Made by a program: the position numbers and the translations under genes
In this document: positions 27,004-39,724 of the stretch, in pieces
Layout: each line of letters starts with the position of its first letter
How positions within the stretch are numbered: the stretch's first letter is position 1
Notes under the pieces: generated by a model
Databases searched by the model: none
The model's input: only the letters and a program-made list of their open reading frames with translations
What the model was told of the DNA's origin: nothing
Origin: Rutstroemia sp. NJR-2017a BVV2
Taxonomy: Eukaryota > Ascomycota > Leotiomycetes > Helotiales > Rutstroemiaceae
DNA length: 64,000 bases
Assembly: GCA_002946415.1 (NCBI GenBank)
Contig: NJPS01000077.1
Span: 124,001 to 188,000 of the forward strand
Direction of reading: 5' to 3'

Positions 27004-29285
27004 CTCTACCTGAATAACGTCGAGCCGTTGTCACTTCACGATACATCAGGAGCTGGGGATGGCTAGGCTTCAATGGATCGACTTTTTCAGTGATGATGTT
27101 ATTGATCCTATGTTTGCATCTTATCGAGGGGCCGATAAGATCTCGGGGTTAGTAAAGTCCGATGTCCATTTTCAATTCTGTATCAACCCGAATCCGATTT
27201 TCTAGTTCTACCGAGATGACACCTCCCATTTATCCTCTCGGATGCGATACGACACGACGCGAGATAGTAATTGGAAATGTATCGATACGGACCTGTCATC
27301 GCAGGATTTTTACCATCCTCAAGGGCTCAAAGCCATTGCTCACAAAGGCAGATATTGACATAATCCGTCCTGCCGCCCACGAAATCGCTGCATGAACTAT
27401 TACTCGAATAAGGTTGGGTCCTCTTGGAGTCTTGGACTAAGCATTGACGAAGTTTCCAAGAATAAGTTAACATAATCACCAATGGATCATCTTTCTCGGA
27501 CCCAGAAGTTTTGGAACAGTAACAAACAAAGCTTCAATTTGTTTCTCTTCGTTAGGGGAACGAAAAGGATGCAAAGGAGAGCAGAAGAGAGCCGCTATCA
27601 CATCCTTCTCGTGTCTCTCTGCTCGTGGGCGCCGGTACTTGTGCTACTTTACAGAGGTACGGTGTCCCAGATCCAACGCACGATTATTATCTTCCCTGAT
27701 GCGGATTACCATGCACTCCATGCAATTTACATACAAGTGGTCCGGTTGGTAAATGCGACTCCAACAAGGATCTTATTTTCACGTATTCCGATTGACGGAA
27801 GACTGACCAATCGTATATGGCTGTTGCTTTCAGAATCTCGGTAGGCTTCAGATACGCATGAATCAAGGCCTTGATGTTGAGCAGAAAGAAGCCCCATCTT
27901 AAACATTCCCGTCCATGACAGATGGTGAAAGGAGGGCTCCCGATGCTCTACCTAATTCCCATCGGTCTCTCCCAGGCCAAAGGGAGTCTAGTGAAATGCG
28001 GACATGAATGTCCAGATTATGCACCTTTCGACGGCCATAAACCTGGCAATGCTACTGATACGTGAAGTTAGCTAGCCACTAAAGGTCTGGGCAACCATTT
28101 CTCTAGACTCTAGCCCTGACGATTGTCCGTGTTGTGGTTTGGATGATCCGAGGATCTGAAGATCTTTGCAAAGTACATGGCAGTGTTTGCTTCTAGAGGC
28201 CATTGACTATCGATGTGTCCAAGTAATCCATTCCCCCGTGCGGTTGTGCTCTTTTATGATTTCATGGTGCCGCGCAAGATGTAAGATGTCTGAACTGCGG
28301 TGTTCCAGCCGTTACGGATCCATTCGCATAGTGGGAAATTAGAGGGTAGCGAGGGTAGATGAGGCCTACCCACTTTCCTAGATGTTGTTGCAGGGGCTTC
28401 CCCCATTCACCCGGTACACTGACTCCCTATGAAGCAGAGTCCATAGTCACGACTGAATCTGATACTGTACGAATGTATACTTTGCCTGTTTCCTTTTCTT
28501 TCTCGCAGTAATTTCCATGATCACCGTTATCGTCACCGAGTAACGTGTCTGTCCCGTTGTAAAATTTTCCGAACGAAAGATGTCGTGCTGTGTCCGCACA
28601 TAACCAAGACATCTCTTGTCAGCGGGGCTGAGCGACCTATTAACAGCTTAGGACGAGACAGAAGAGATACCTTCTCGAATACTTGGATACTTGCATACTT
28701 TACTTGCATTGCGTTTGGGAAACGATAGACCACAGTTAGCGAACTATCCCCAAACTTGCTCTAAGTACTGCATTCGCTCGAGACTTTCACATCGCTTCTG
28801 CACAATCAATTGTGGCTGGGTCAAAGGCCAATTGAAATACGCGCAGAGAACGGCCTACGCTGCTGCAAATTAGCTTTACGACCTTACGACCTTGATAGTT
28901 CGAAGGAACCCATACTTGGAAGTTCGCTCCGTTGTTAGTTCTTCTCTCTAAAGCGCTGTCCCCGCCTGCTCGCAGTGTCGAAACAATCAGTACTCCGCAC
29001 GTCTTTCGCACATTCCAAGTCGTCCTGCGGTTTAACCTTATCCCATTCTTTGGATTTCTTTCTTTCACTTCTTCGAATTATCCCGATACTCGATGTACCG
29101 CCAGTGGAGGGGACTCAAGATTAATACTCACTACGATACACAAGCTGAACAACAACACATTTCGCATTCGACGGCGCACTCTCTTCTTGATTCGAACGGC
29201 CTCGAGAAGTGCCGCGTCTTGAGGACGCCGGCATATACACAATCTTTGCACGAGGGCAAGTCGTAGGACATCGTAAGACATCAAT
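27004..29285. other. Intergenic region, no supported gene
   Basis: About 2.3 kb between divergent starts (ABC1-family, -; PalI, +). A 120-codon ATG frame at 27482-27844 has no domain or homologous look and is not called. Otherwise only short overlapping frames. Confidence 0.5.
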
Positions 29286-31666
29286 ATGTTACGACCGGCG
29301 ACCCCATTGGCGATCTTGCTTCTCGCAGCATTCGCATTACTCCTTATCTCGATCTTGTCAACACCGATTGTTAAATCTATTCCTCTTGCGTCTTTCGATG
29401 GAGTGGAGTTTGGAGTGTTTGGCTTTTGCCAAGGAAACAATTGCAGCAATATTGAAATTGGATACAGTACTGGTGAGTGTTGTTGTTTACGAACTCTCAA
29501 TCGCTATGCAGGGCGCTACTGCGCATGATTCAGAGAGGCATTGCGATTATAGTACTAACCACTTTGCTATTTAGAAAAGCTTTACAGTAAAGCGCAAGCG
29601 GCTACATTCGATATTCCGACGAAGACCAGGTCAACACTTTCCACAATTCTCATTGTTCACCCAATCGCAGCCCTATTCACACTTATCATGTTGATAATGG
29701 CCATTGCTGCTCACTTCCACGCCCCCTCCCACTCTCCGCGATATCTGTTGGGAATCTTCATTTTGAGCATCCTGACATTGATACTTTCACTTCTCGCCTT
29801 CCTTATTGATGTTCTACTCTTCGTCCCTCATATCTCATGGGGATCTTATATCGTGCTTGCTGCCACGATTATCATTGCAGCAAGCGGTGTTGTCTCATGT
29901 GCTATGCGTAGGACCTTGGTCAGCCGGAAAGCTAGGAAGCGCCGTATTGCAGAGAACGCGGAAATGAATGGTGAAAATTTCTACAATCGTCAAGGTCCTG
30001 ATACAATCACGCCCACTGCTACTACAAACAGCATAACGAAAAGCCCGGTAAATGAGAAACTACCAGCATTCGCTACGTTTGAATCTGGCAACAACGACGA
30101 ACGAACCAGTGATGAACGAATTCCATTGACGATGCGAAGTCCAACAGAAAACTCGACTACTTTGCAGGGAGATTCTATGAGTGGAGCTCTTAATGATGGA
30201 TTCAACGGACCTCAGAGATCTAGAAGCGTACCAAGGGACCAGTATGGTAATCCGATGCCGATGCCGCCACCTCAAGCAAACGCATGGGGAATGAGGAGCC
30301 GGGATCCGTCAGCTGGACCACCAGGACAGCCCTTCAACCCGCAAAATCCAAACGGTCCTGTGAACTCGAGGGGACGAGGAGGAATGGCTCCACCTGGAAG
30401 AGGTGGCTATGGACCTCCAAGGGGAGGCTACAGAGGGGGATATGGCGGACCACCACCCGGACCGGGACGAGGAGGATACGGCTATGGCCAACAAAGAGGG
30501 GGTTACGGACCAAGAGGAGGCTACGGTCCACCACCAAGAGGCGGATATGCTGGACCATATAGAGGGGCCATGAACAATGGAATGATGCCAATGAATGGTG
30601 CGGGGCGAGGGCCACCTCCACCCGAATATGGAATGCCCATGGGAGGTCCACGCCGTCCATCGGATCCAGCCGCTCAGGGCACCGGATTTAGAGATGCTTC
30701 TCCGAGACCAACGGATAATTATGTAGCATACACACGTGACGAGGGTAGACCCAGCAGTCTTCCTCGAGCCGAATCCCCCCCACCACTAGAGAGCATTGGC
30801 GTGGTTGGACAAGCTATTGAAATGGTATGTAGATTGGATCGATTCCGTTGACTTTTACTAATAAAATCTAGGATGCAAGCACAGGAAGCCCTTCACATAC
30901 TCCCGTTGGGTTTGGACAGTATGGAGGCCTGAGAGATAGTGATGGAGATGTTGCAGGCATGGTAGGACTACAACAGCAAAAAATACAGCAACGACACGAG
31001 ACTCTGATAAGTGACACCAGCCGATATAGTCAAGACGAGTAAGTGCAGATAACTGATGGAAGCGCAATACAAGCTAACAATTCTAGATATGTTCCACCCA
31101 GACAAGCCTGGGCACAACAGCCAGGCAGATCTTCTCCTTTAAATTCTACGCCTGAAACATCCGAGCTTCCTCCTGTAGCTAATCAAAAACGTGGCGTCTC
31201 CAATGACGACTACTTTGAAGATATCGATCCTCGATTTGTAGAGCCAGCTTCCATACCTGCTGTGGCCCCGGCCATTCCAGCTGCGCTTTCCCCAGGACCG
31301 GCGATGAATAATCCTGCCCCGAGCAATCTTCGTTTGTCTCCTATGGGAGGGCTGGATGGCAACAACTCATACAACTCGGTGGAAGAGCTTCAATCTGGGC
31401 AGCGTTCTCCAGCCGAGTCAGATAGATCCAACTTCACCTCTGTGTCGCAGAGAGGTATCAACCCCAGGTGGAATGGTGGTGGACAAGGTTATGGCTCACA
31501 GCCATTACCAAACAGGAAACCCATTCCTCGAAGGGACGACATGATACTGAACGAAAACCCCGATTTCGCCTTACCCAATGCAGGCCGTGGCGCCAGAGGA
31601 CCACCTAGGGTCATGCGAGGAGGCATGATCCCCAATTCCGCATACCCCGGAGCTGCTGGAACATAA
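29286..31666 (+). CDS. palI: PalI/Rim9 family pH-response membrane protein
   Basis: Helper of the ambient-pH sensor PalH/Rim21 at the plasma membrane, upstream of the PacC/Rim101 pathway. Four exons: 29286-29472, 29575-30824, 30872-31038 and 31087-31666, giving 727 residues. Four membrane helices in the first ~190 residues: an N-terminal one (LAILLLAAFALLLISILS), then an outside loop with the family's FGVFGFCQGNNCSNI Cys pair, then LIVHPIAALFTLIMLIMAI, YLLGIFILSILTLILSLLAF and YIVLAATIIIAASGVVS. This is the SUR7/PalI topology. The long cytosolic tail is low complexity, with an Arg/Gly/Tyr-rich block (30367-30567) and Pro-rich stretches. Identification rests on topology, Cys loop and tail character. 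Confidence 0.88.
30367..30567 (+). repeat. RGGY/GGYGPP low-complexity block in the PalI tail
   Basis: At least seven RGGY-type units (for example GRGGYGPPRGGYRGGYGG, GRGGYGYGQQRGGYG, PPPRGGYAG) within ~65 residues, visible as a DNA-level tandem of GGNGGNTAY elements. Confidence 0.85.
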
Positions 31667-33743
31667 AACAATTTTGCAAATACAAATACTGCTCTTTTAC
31701 GAATTTCATGGTCCTTGAGGCATTCCTCTCTCACAAAAATGCTTCGCCTTCCTAACTTCTCGACTTCCGGGATGTACATAATGCAAACTTCTTTTTTCTT
31801 TTGTTGATGTAGATTCTCAAGAAGATCGGCGTTTGGGATCCTCGAATTCTCAGGCCACACGCATCGTGTTAGATGGTCAGCACTCAGGACCTGATCGGTT
31901 TCTATGCCTTGTCTGTGTACATAAAGGCATTGATTCCACTGGCTCATTTCATGACATCGTTTGTGTTGACATCATTTGTGTCGAATCGATCGATGATTTT
32001 TGTTTTCTTTGCGATGTTTGGAGCACTTTTCAGCTGCATGGCTTAGCCAGCTGGCTGTTTGGGGGCTACTTTGCGTTTAGTTTGGGTAAACGCGTTATTT
32101 CGGGGATATGGGAAGAGATATGGGGGATGGGGTTTGGTGATCAATGGATGGGTCATGGGCACTAACTGGATGGAAATGGAAACGGGCTTCGTTTTAAGAG
32201 CTAAAGGAAGGGATGGCTTTTGTGTTTTAATGGATTCGATATGGGAATAGGATGGGGATGGGATAGGACGGATGGGATGGATTGAAATGTGTCGGATTCA
32301 GACGATGAATCGGGGCTGGTTATACACACAGACAACAATGATATCAATTGAAGTGAACAGTTTCTGAAATAAGAATGAATGAATGGGTTGGAGGGAGGGA
32401 AGGATAGATGGATGAAATGATTACTCGAGGTTTACTGATTTTTGTCTGTCTGTCTTGTGTTGCTCAATCATCATGAAGTGAAGATCTCGAAAGCTGGACC
32501 TGTTTATAGGTATATACTCGATATTTTGATTAGTTCGATAGGAGTGTGACTCGAGGTCGGACAATCGATACTGATATGAATGGATATCATAATGATCCGA
32601 TATAGGTGGAGAACTTTAGATAGTACAGTAGCTTTGTCACATATAGTGAGAGAGCTTTTGGCTGTGCTGTTGTCGTTAACGTACGGTAGTGTAGTGGAGA
32701 CGAATTTCCTTTTTTTTTTCTGCAGCCAGGGTGGGGGTGGGCACTTATGCAGGCACGCACGCACGAGTTTTTATTGCATTGATTTGGTGGGATTTAGTAA
32801 GTGAGTAACTTAGGTGCAGTGAGTGAGTGGGCTGGTTGGTTTGGGGAGTTTGGTGCTGTGTGGGACACTAGGAAAGCGATGGCGGTTTTGGGCTGGGGGA
32901 ATGGTGGTGAGGGATTGGATGTTATGAAGGGGTAGTTATGATATAATAGCATTGTCTTCTACAACCTAACCAATCCCTAAGGCTGTATTGTCGGTATACT
33001 CGGAAGATGATTGATGGATGGATGGGTGGATGGGTTAGGTAGCACATGTACAAGCATAAACACGGAGGTATATTCTTCAAGTCCCTGTTTCTCTACCCTA
33101 TTGATGCCGTTCGGCTTTATGTATTTCGCACGAGTACCTACGAAGAAAAAGTCTTCCCACAGTACAGTACTAACTGCGGCAGCGCGCGGGCGGGGACCGG
33201 CATTGACGATCATTTGGAAAGTCGATCTGCTATCGAGATGGGGTACTTTATACGAAGCGTTGGTTTTCTGCGATCGAGATTGAGGTTGAGATTGAAACGT
33301 TTATATGTGTATGTACTTTGCATGTATCTCTCCGAAGTATATAGTATATGATGATGCCTAGACTGAGTGCAAGCATGGAAGATTAAGGTTACGCATTGGG
33401 GGCAAGAAGGCGTTACAAAGTGGCACCGCGTGGTGTTTAATTTGAAACACGCTGTGGAGGAGCGGTCGATTGGTGTGTTGCTCCGGAAAGAGTGCCTGGC
33501 TAGGAGAGGGGGATGCATGATTGGGGTAAGGCCGCGCACGAGAATGGTTAGTGGGGGAGAGAGAGAGAAATGTTCCGCACGCAAAATGTGCCCTGCATGA
33601 GACGAATGGAGCGAATACAGAACCCCGACCTGCATGGACGTGGAGGGAAGGTTACGTGCGACGTGATTGGCTCGTGGACGGGGATAGGGGGATGGTTGGG
33701 TTTTTTGTTCCTAGGGCGGGATGGGGGAGGGAGAGAAAACCCC

Positions 33744-33762
33744 TGAGTGAGTGAGTGAGTGA
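33744..33762 (+). repeat. (TGAG)n microsatellite
   Basis: Four to five TGAG units. Complementary in sequence to the (ACTC)n run at 34205-34247. Confidence 0.85.
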
Positions 33763-34204
33763 CTGAATGAATGAGAGTGAGTGAGGTTTGGTTGTACCAT
33801 AGGGTATGAGAGGACTCGCACCAGACTGCCTATCCTCCTAATCCTCATCCTTATTGTCCCCCCGTAACCATAGATGACAATAACGAGCAATAGCAATGCA
33901 ATACTATGTATGCCTGGTTCAAGCATCATCGTACAATATCCAATACAAGGTAAAGCCTACTCGCCGTCCGCTGCATCTGATAGGATCCCTAGCTGTACTT
34001 ATTTCATGTAATGTACCAATTCATGTAGAGAGACGAAAAACGAAAAACGAAAAAGTAGAACCTATCACGACGGCCCAAATCCATACATATCCTAATCCGA
34101 ATCCTGCTGTTTCTTGATCAGGTTACTTTTTGTCCCTTTCCTGCTCTCACCCGGATACATTCATTCATTCGTTTGTTCTTTCTCGTGCGTTCGGTTGGTT
34201 GGTC

Positions 34205-34247
34205 GCTCACTCACTCACTCACTCACTCACTCACTCACTCACTCACT
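34205..34247 (+). repeat. (ACTC)n microsatellite
   Basis: About ten uninterrupted four-base units. Confidence 0.95.
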
Positions 34248-34492
34248 TCTGCAACTTTCTACAGTACAATCACCTTTACCGTCGGTGTTGAAATTTGACC
34301 AATTTCATTATTCAGAACTTAATTCGGCTCGGAGCTTGCCCGCCTTCTACCTCCTACCTGCCGCGACTCCTACCGGCTTGCCTTTAATTCCCCCGTCTAT
34401 TGTATACTGTACCTTTACCTTAATAGCTCGGTTCTATTGAAACTTCGCTCATCCACCTACTTACTTCTCCCGTCTGCTCTGGAACCCGCGAC

Positions 34493-34517
34493 CAGCAAGC
34501 AAGCAAGCAAGCAAGCA
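34493..34517 (+). repeat. (CAAG)n microsatellite
   Basis: Six AGCA/CAAG units, about 850 bp before the septin ATG. Confidence 0.9.
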
Positions 34518-35011
34518 CCCACACACGCCTTCGAACGAGCTTAAAATTAAAGCCGCGTCAGAATTTCGATCCATCACGGCCTCGTCCGTTCATACTGAGC
34601 AAGCGTCCGAGACAGACCGCAAACCGTATTTGCGAAGAAAATAAAATACATAACTGGTATGATATTGCACTTTTCATTGGAATCTCTCTATCTCTCTGCA
34701 CACTCCACTGGTTCACACCTCTTCTCCATCGCCCATCGCGTTATCGATAATTAAAGGATGGAGCAAAAAGAGGGATGTTTTGGAGATAGACAAAAAGTGG
34801 ATGAAGCGGCAGATTCAGGTTGGGCTTGCGGTTCACCATGAGGTCCCGATCCCAGCACAAACGGCCGCTTTTTTCAAGGGACCGCTGATTGCCTATCAAG
34901 CCTGGAAGTGGTCGCATTCATTTCAATTCACTTCACTCGACCCCATTCAAGCCTTTCCCAGAATCCAATGCCGACGAGGGAACGGGAAGATCTTTCCCTC
35001 ACCATCAATCC

Positions 35012-35044
35012 CTCAATCTCAATCTCAATCTCAATCTCAATCTC
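35012..35044 (+). repeat. (TCAATC)n hexamer repeat
   Basis: Five hexamer units about 320 bp upstream of the septin ATG, probably in its promoter or 5' UTR. Confidence 0.9.
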
Positions 35045-35363
35045 CCAAAGTTCATTACCGAAAGAAAAAAAAAAGCTATCTCCAAACTTCCCTCTTTCCC
35101 CATTTGTTGTTTGTTTTTGTCTGTCTAGCCGCATCCCAACTTCACTCATTCACTTCTTTCTTTCCCACCCTGTGACCCTGGAGAAGGCATCTTTTATTAA
35201 TCAAATTTCAGAAGAATATTAGGCAATTGGCATTAAAAGAAACTTGTCCTATCTATTCACCCTCACTTCTAAAATCCAATCAATCCCGAGGCCACCAGAA
35301 CGCATCGATCCTTCCCTGTCATTTCTGCGACAACTTCGTATCCCCATTCTCCATTAAGTCACC

Positions 35364-37065
35364 ATGGTCTCTTCAAGCAGACCACGAACTCCTAGCTCTG
35401 GTACCTCACCTCCGCAGGCTTCTGAAAACCACCGCGGTAGACCAGAAGTTGGAAAAGATCAACCCGCACCTCGCCGTTCTAGCTTGGGCTTATTATTGCG
35501 CCGTACCAAATCTGGCAATTTAAGTTCGAAGGACAGAAAGCAACAAGCTCTTGCACGAGAGCAGGAACTGGAGCGCCAACAACGCGAAGCAGCTGCCGTC
35601 CCCAGATCTCCCCCTCGTCTTCCCGATCTTGCTGCTTCCGCCCAAATTCCTTCCTTTGGTGGTGAAGATCCTCGTCCCGATACGACTGCGACTTGGAACG
35701 GCTCCAACCGTGGACAAGGTCGTTCGTCTTCGTCGATGGATCCTCAGGCGAGATCTTACACCATGCCGAGCAGTGTTCCCGTTCCTCCTATGCCTTCGGC
35801 TTCTCGCTATGGAGAGTATGTCGATCCGTATGCTCGTACAGAGAGTATGACGCATCGTGGGAGATACAGCTATGCCAGTAGTGCTGTGAGCACAATCAAC
35901 AGTCCACGCAGAGTGCGCAGAAGAAAAGACCCTACTCCATTTAAGTAAGTAATCAATTGCCCTTCGAGCTGTTTCAATTGGCTGACGATCTTCCAGTGTT
36001 CTTATTATTGGCGCCAAATCTGCCGGCAAGACATCCTTCCTCAACTTCTTGAAGACTTCCCTCGCTTTACCTGCAAAGAAAAGAGCCAAACCAGAACCAC
36101 TTGCAGATGATATCTTTGCTCCGCGTACTTCGAAATCGGGCAAGTTCCTCTCGCATTACCTTGAAACTGAGATCGATGGCGAACGTATCGGCTTAACATT
36201 GTGGGATTCCGAGGGACTGGATAGAAGTGTGGTCGATTTGCAACTTCGAGAGATGTCTTCGTTCCTTGAGAGCAAATTTGAAGAAACTTTCACCGAAGAG
36301 ATGAAGGTCGTCAGAGCTCCAGGTGTCAAAGACACGCACATTCACGCCACATTCCTAATTCTCGACCCCGCACGTCTCGACCAAAATATCGCGGCGTCGC
36401 AAAACATGACAACCTACGGAAATGGGCTTTATAATGGCAAATTCTCAATTGAACCCCGTGTGGTTGGTGGTCTGGATGAAGATCTTGACTTGCAAGTCCT
36501 TCGTACATTGCAAGGGAAGACAACTGTAATACCGGTCATTGCAAAAGCCGACACTATTACTACGGCCCACATGACGTACCTAAAGAAGATGGTGTGGGAC
36601 AGTCTAAAGAGAGCGAACCTCGACCCACTTGAAGCGCTTGGCCTTGACGACGAAGAACCCGAAAGTCCAATCATAAGCCAAAATCCCAACCGCATCGACG
36701 AAGGCGACGAAGACGCCAGTTCGGAAGATGATGGCAATGATGCGGGCTCCGGAGGCTCACCAAATTCTAAACGCCTGTCCTCGGGCTCCATCAGGAGACA
36801 TAAGATGGAGGCGGAAAGAGCAGAGATCCCTTACCTGCCGTTGTCGGTTATTAGTCCGGACATGTATGAGCCCGATGTCATTGGGAGGAAGTTTCCTTGG
36901 GGCTTTGCTGATCCGATGAATGATGAACATTGCGATTTTGTGAAATTGAAGGAGGCGGTTTTTGCGGAGTGGAGAGCGGAGTTGAGGGAGGCGAGTAGGG
37001 AGCTTTGGTATGAGGGGTGGAGGACGAGTCGGTTGAAGCAGAGGGAGGCGATGGGGAGGAGATAG
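35364..37065 (+). CDS. aspE: Septin, AspE type
   Basis: GTP-binding cytoskeletal protein of the filamentous-fungal septin class that yeast lacks. Two exons: 35364-35944 and 35997-37065, giving 549 residues; the splice completes an Asn codon in PFNVLIIGAKS. The GTPase core begins at ~194: P-loop GAKSAGKT (199-206), switch II DSEG (264-267) and AKAD (376-379). The N-terminal ~190 residues are Ser/Pro/Arg-rich and disordered. An acidic Ser-rich insertion (DEGDEDASSEDDGNDAGS) lies between the G4 motif and the final conserved block (IPYLPLSVISPDMYEPDVIG, KFPWGFADP, LREASRELWYEGWRTSRLK). There is no C-terminal coiled coil, unlike core septins. The class assignment rests on remembered resemblance of these blocks. 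Confidence 0.93.
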
Positions 37066-38139
37066 GTGGTGGTCGTTGTAGCTGTTGGTGCCGCGGTGCA
37101 GTAGGGGGAGAATGAGAGAAAGGAGTTTGTGGAGTGTGATGAAACCCCTTCAAAAGTATTGATTGTCTGTCTTTTTTATGGCAGGCTGGCAGGAGGGCGA
37201 AATTTGCTCTGTTTTTAATGTTTCGAGATGATGATTGGTGTTTATTTTGCCTTTTTTTTTTTTTTCTCTTGATGGATGGCGGGTGGTTGTTTTCTTTTTT
37301 ACTTTTACTTTCATTCTTTTATGACAGTTGTTCGCTTCTTGCAGGATGCAGAGTTTGTTCGCTTCTTTTTTATTTGCCTTTGAGAGGAATGGGATTGATG
37401 ATTGATATGGAATGGATTGGGAATGGGATGGAATGGAATGGATGGATGGATGGAGTGCATACCCCCCTTTTTGTTTTCTTCGTTTGCTGTTTTTTTGATT
37501 GGTTGAGGATTTGATTGATGGTTTGGTGTGAGCGAGAGGTTGAGTGGAGGGGTTGAGTTGATTCGGGATTGAGGAGGGAGATGGGGAGGGGTGTGAAGGA
37601 GGAAATGAATGGGAAGAGAGGATTACGGATGAGTACGGAGGAGCAGAGAAGAGAGATATCATATGATGACCAGAGTAGAGCAGAGCAGATCAGAACGAGA
37701 AATTCAAATTGAATTAGTTAAATATGGTCGTCCGAAGCGGGTGTGAAGAGCGAATTGAGAAACTCTCCTCATACAAGCAATCTTTATCCAACAGTCAATT
37801 CTCCTCACACAATATTGAAGTCAAGAGAGAAAGCACCCATCGAGTCGACTTCCACTTTGCTTATAGTGCCGCGTCTCAGCGTCATAACCAGAGGTAGCAG
37901 CAGCAGCAGGAAGGAACGGAGGGCCGGTGATGTGTTGTTGCTGTGTTTGCAGTTTCGGAAAGAGCGATGTGTGGGGTGGATGATGGGTAGAATAAAACTT
38001 GGTTTGGAGGCTGCTGGATGTTTTCTCGGCATTTTTCACAACATTCTCTGAACGTATTGACGAGGTTACGACAGTTTTCACAGCTGCAGTTATTATATAT
38101 CAACAGCAATTACGATACATCAAACAGCAAATACAACAC
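37066..38139. other. Intergenic region, low complexity
   Basis: 3' side of the septin gene. Contains a T tract (about 37251-37265) and a degenerate GGATG/GGAAT run (about 37405-37452). The 170-codon minus frame at 37150-37662 is the complement of this low-complexity DNA and is not called. Confidence 0.6.
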
Positions 38140-38420
38140 GCCAAAGCTTCAACATTATACTGCACAATAACCCCAATTCATTATCCCAACCCACTTCGAA
38201 CAATGAATGGGTCTGCTGAGGTACGTACCTGCCTGCAATCACTACAGTCGAGTGGCCCAATCCACTTCGAATAATAGGTCCGGAGAACCACCCTTATACT
38301 GAAGCTCTTTCCAGGTGCTGAGGATCACGATAGGAAATAAAATACTCGAAGCTCCAAATCATACTGTACAATCACCCTAATTCATCGTCGGAACCCATTT
38401 TGAACAATGGGACTAATGCA
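38140..38420 (+). repeat. Duplicated promoter/start segment
   Basis: 38140-38215 and 38348-38420 are diverged direct repeats, each carrying a TATACTG(C/T)ACAAT motif, an AATTCAT motif, a CCCA element and AACAATG start context. The reverse complement of 42645-42715, the promoter of the intact paralogue, gives a third copy. The first copy is cut short after MNGSAE by a GTACGT. Confidence 0.75.
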
Positions 38421-38463
38421 CCTCCTGCACCTTCTTTATCGGGTAGTGAAGACCGGTATGCTG

Positions 38464-38740
38464 GCATTCTGCCTCGTTTCCGCAATCTACTTCTGGAAGA
38501 AGAACGATCCTGCCTGGGTTGTGACAGCGGTGATGGCAGCGGCATTCTGCCTTGTGTCGACGATTATAATTCTGGAAGAAGGACGATCTTGCTTATGTTC
38601 TGAGGAGAGCGGCATTCTGCCTCATATCGACGATCTATTTTTAGAAGAAGGACGATCTTGACTAGATCCTGAAGATAGCGGCGATGGCAGCGGCATTCTG
38701 CCTCGTGTCGACGATCTACTTTTGGAGACCTGGCGTACTG
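38464..38740 (+). repeat. Four tandem copies of a helix-coding segment
   Basis: Each copy begins GCATTCTGCCT (38464, 38542, 38612, 38693; spacings 78, 70 and 81 bases) and encodes a version of AFCLxSTIYFW(K/R). Copy 2 is frameshifted, copy 3 has TAG for the Trp codon, and copy 4 reads on into RPGVLETE as in the intact gene. Confidence 0.85.
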
Positions 38741-39580
38741 GAAACCGAATTCACCATCGGGCAAAAGAAAAAAAATTGGTTCTCGAAGGAGGAACAGATC
38801 GCGTTCCGCTACGACGGATACTAGTCGACAGTTTTGGCCTCGATAGCAAATTTTGACGGTCTTCCTGAAGCTGGAATCATCATGAAGACGAGGAAAGAAA
38901 AGCTGGTTCTCGAAGAAGGAAGGTATGTTCTTCTCCTACTAGGGATAGTTTGGAAGTGAATGGATGGAAAAGATCTTTGCGTATATGGCTGTGAGTTTTA
39001 GGGGGGGAGGAGCGTGGTGGAGGGGCTTGTTTGGTTTTACATGTTGAGGAATTGCACAACCTGGATTGTCTCGTGCCTAACCAGACATCCACTTTGATGT
39101 AATGCATGAGATACAGCTCAATGATGGAAAAGGAAAACAGGAGCTGACTACTATATACAGATAGATTTTTGTTGCTTCGTCATTTTGTTGCCTCGTCATT
39201 GGCGATGAACTACTCATCATTTTCCCGTCCATGGGAGCAGCGATCAAAAGTCTTGACACCAGAAAATTACCACGGAAGAACTGGCATGCGGAATGTACGA
39301 AAAGACCCTCTATGCCAACGGCGAGCTGAGCAGCTGGAATGCGAACCCAGTTCTGGTTCCGAAAGACAAATCCGCAAATCCAAATCCAAACGCAGAGGTA
39401 CGAGTCACATTCGATTACAGCCATCTGGAAGAAGAAAAGGAGCTCATGGATGTTCTATTCTACACGGTCTGGCTCCTTTGGGGCTTCATTTTGCGGATTC
39501 TGTCAAGTTGTGTGGGGGGGGGGATGTATTGTGATACTTAGATGGGGTTAATCGGTAGTTGGAGAAGGAGGACGAGGAGA

Positions 39581-39724
39581 GGAGATACGGAGGAAGAGGG
39601 GTCGGTTTAAGGGGAAGAATGTTATGGCGGGGGTGAGGGAGAGGAGGAAGGAGGAGGAGATAGAGGAAGGGAGATGGGGCGATTTAAGGGAAAGAAAGTT
39701 ATGGCAGGGGCGAGGGAGAGGGGG
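39581..39724 (+). repeat. Two-copy purine-rich direct repeat
   Basis: Units 39581-39645 and 39657-39724 share GGAGATA...GGAAG, then CG(G/A)TTTAAGGG and GTTATGGC(G/A)GGGG(T/C)GAGGGAGAG. They match the charged C-terminal coding segment of the intact paralogue (RAGRFRGREVMVQARRR). Confidence 0.75.

Larger units (their letters stand above)
31667..35363. other. Long intergenic region rich in simple repeats, no supported gene
   Basis: About 3.7 kb between PalI and the septin gene. It contains several microsatellites (listed separately), G-rich GGATG-like runs (about 32234-32282) and pyrimidine-rich DNA before the septin start. All frames are short, with no domain seen. Confidence 0.55.

Noticed and set aside
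27482..27844. 120-codon ATG frame as a gene
   Set aside because: No domain, no splice extension, no compositional support; open frames of this size occur by chance on both strands here.
37150..37662. 170-codon minus-strand frame
   Set aside because: It is the complement of T-rich and GGATG-rich low-complexity DNA downstream of the septin gene.
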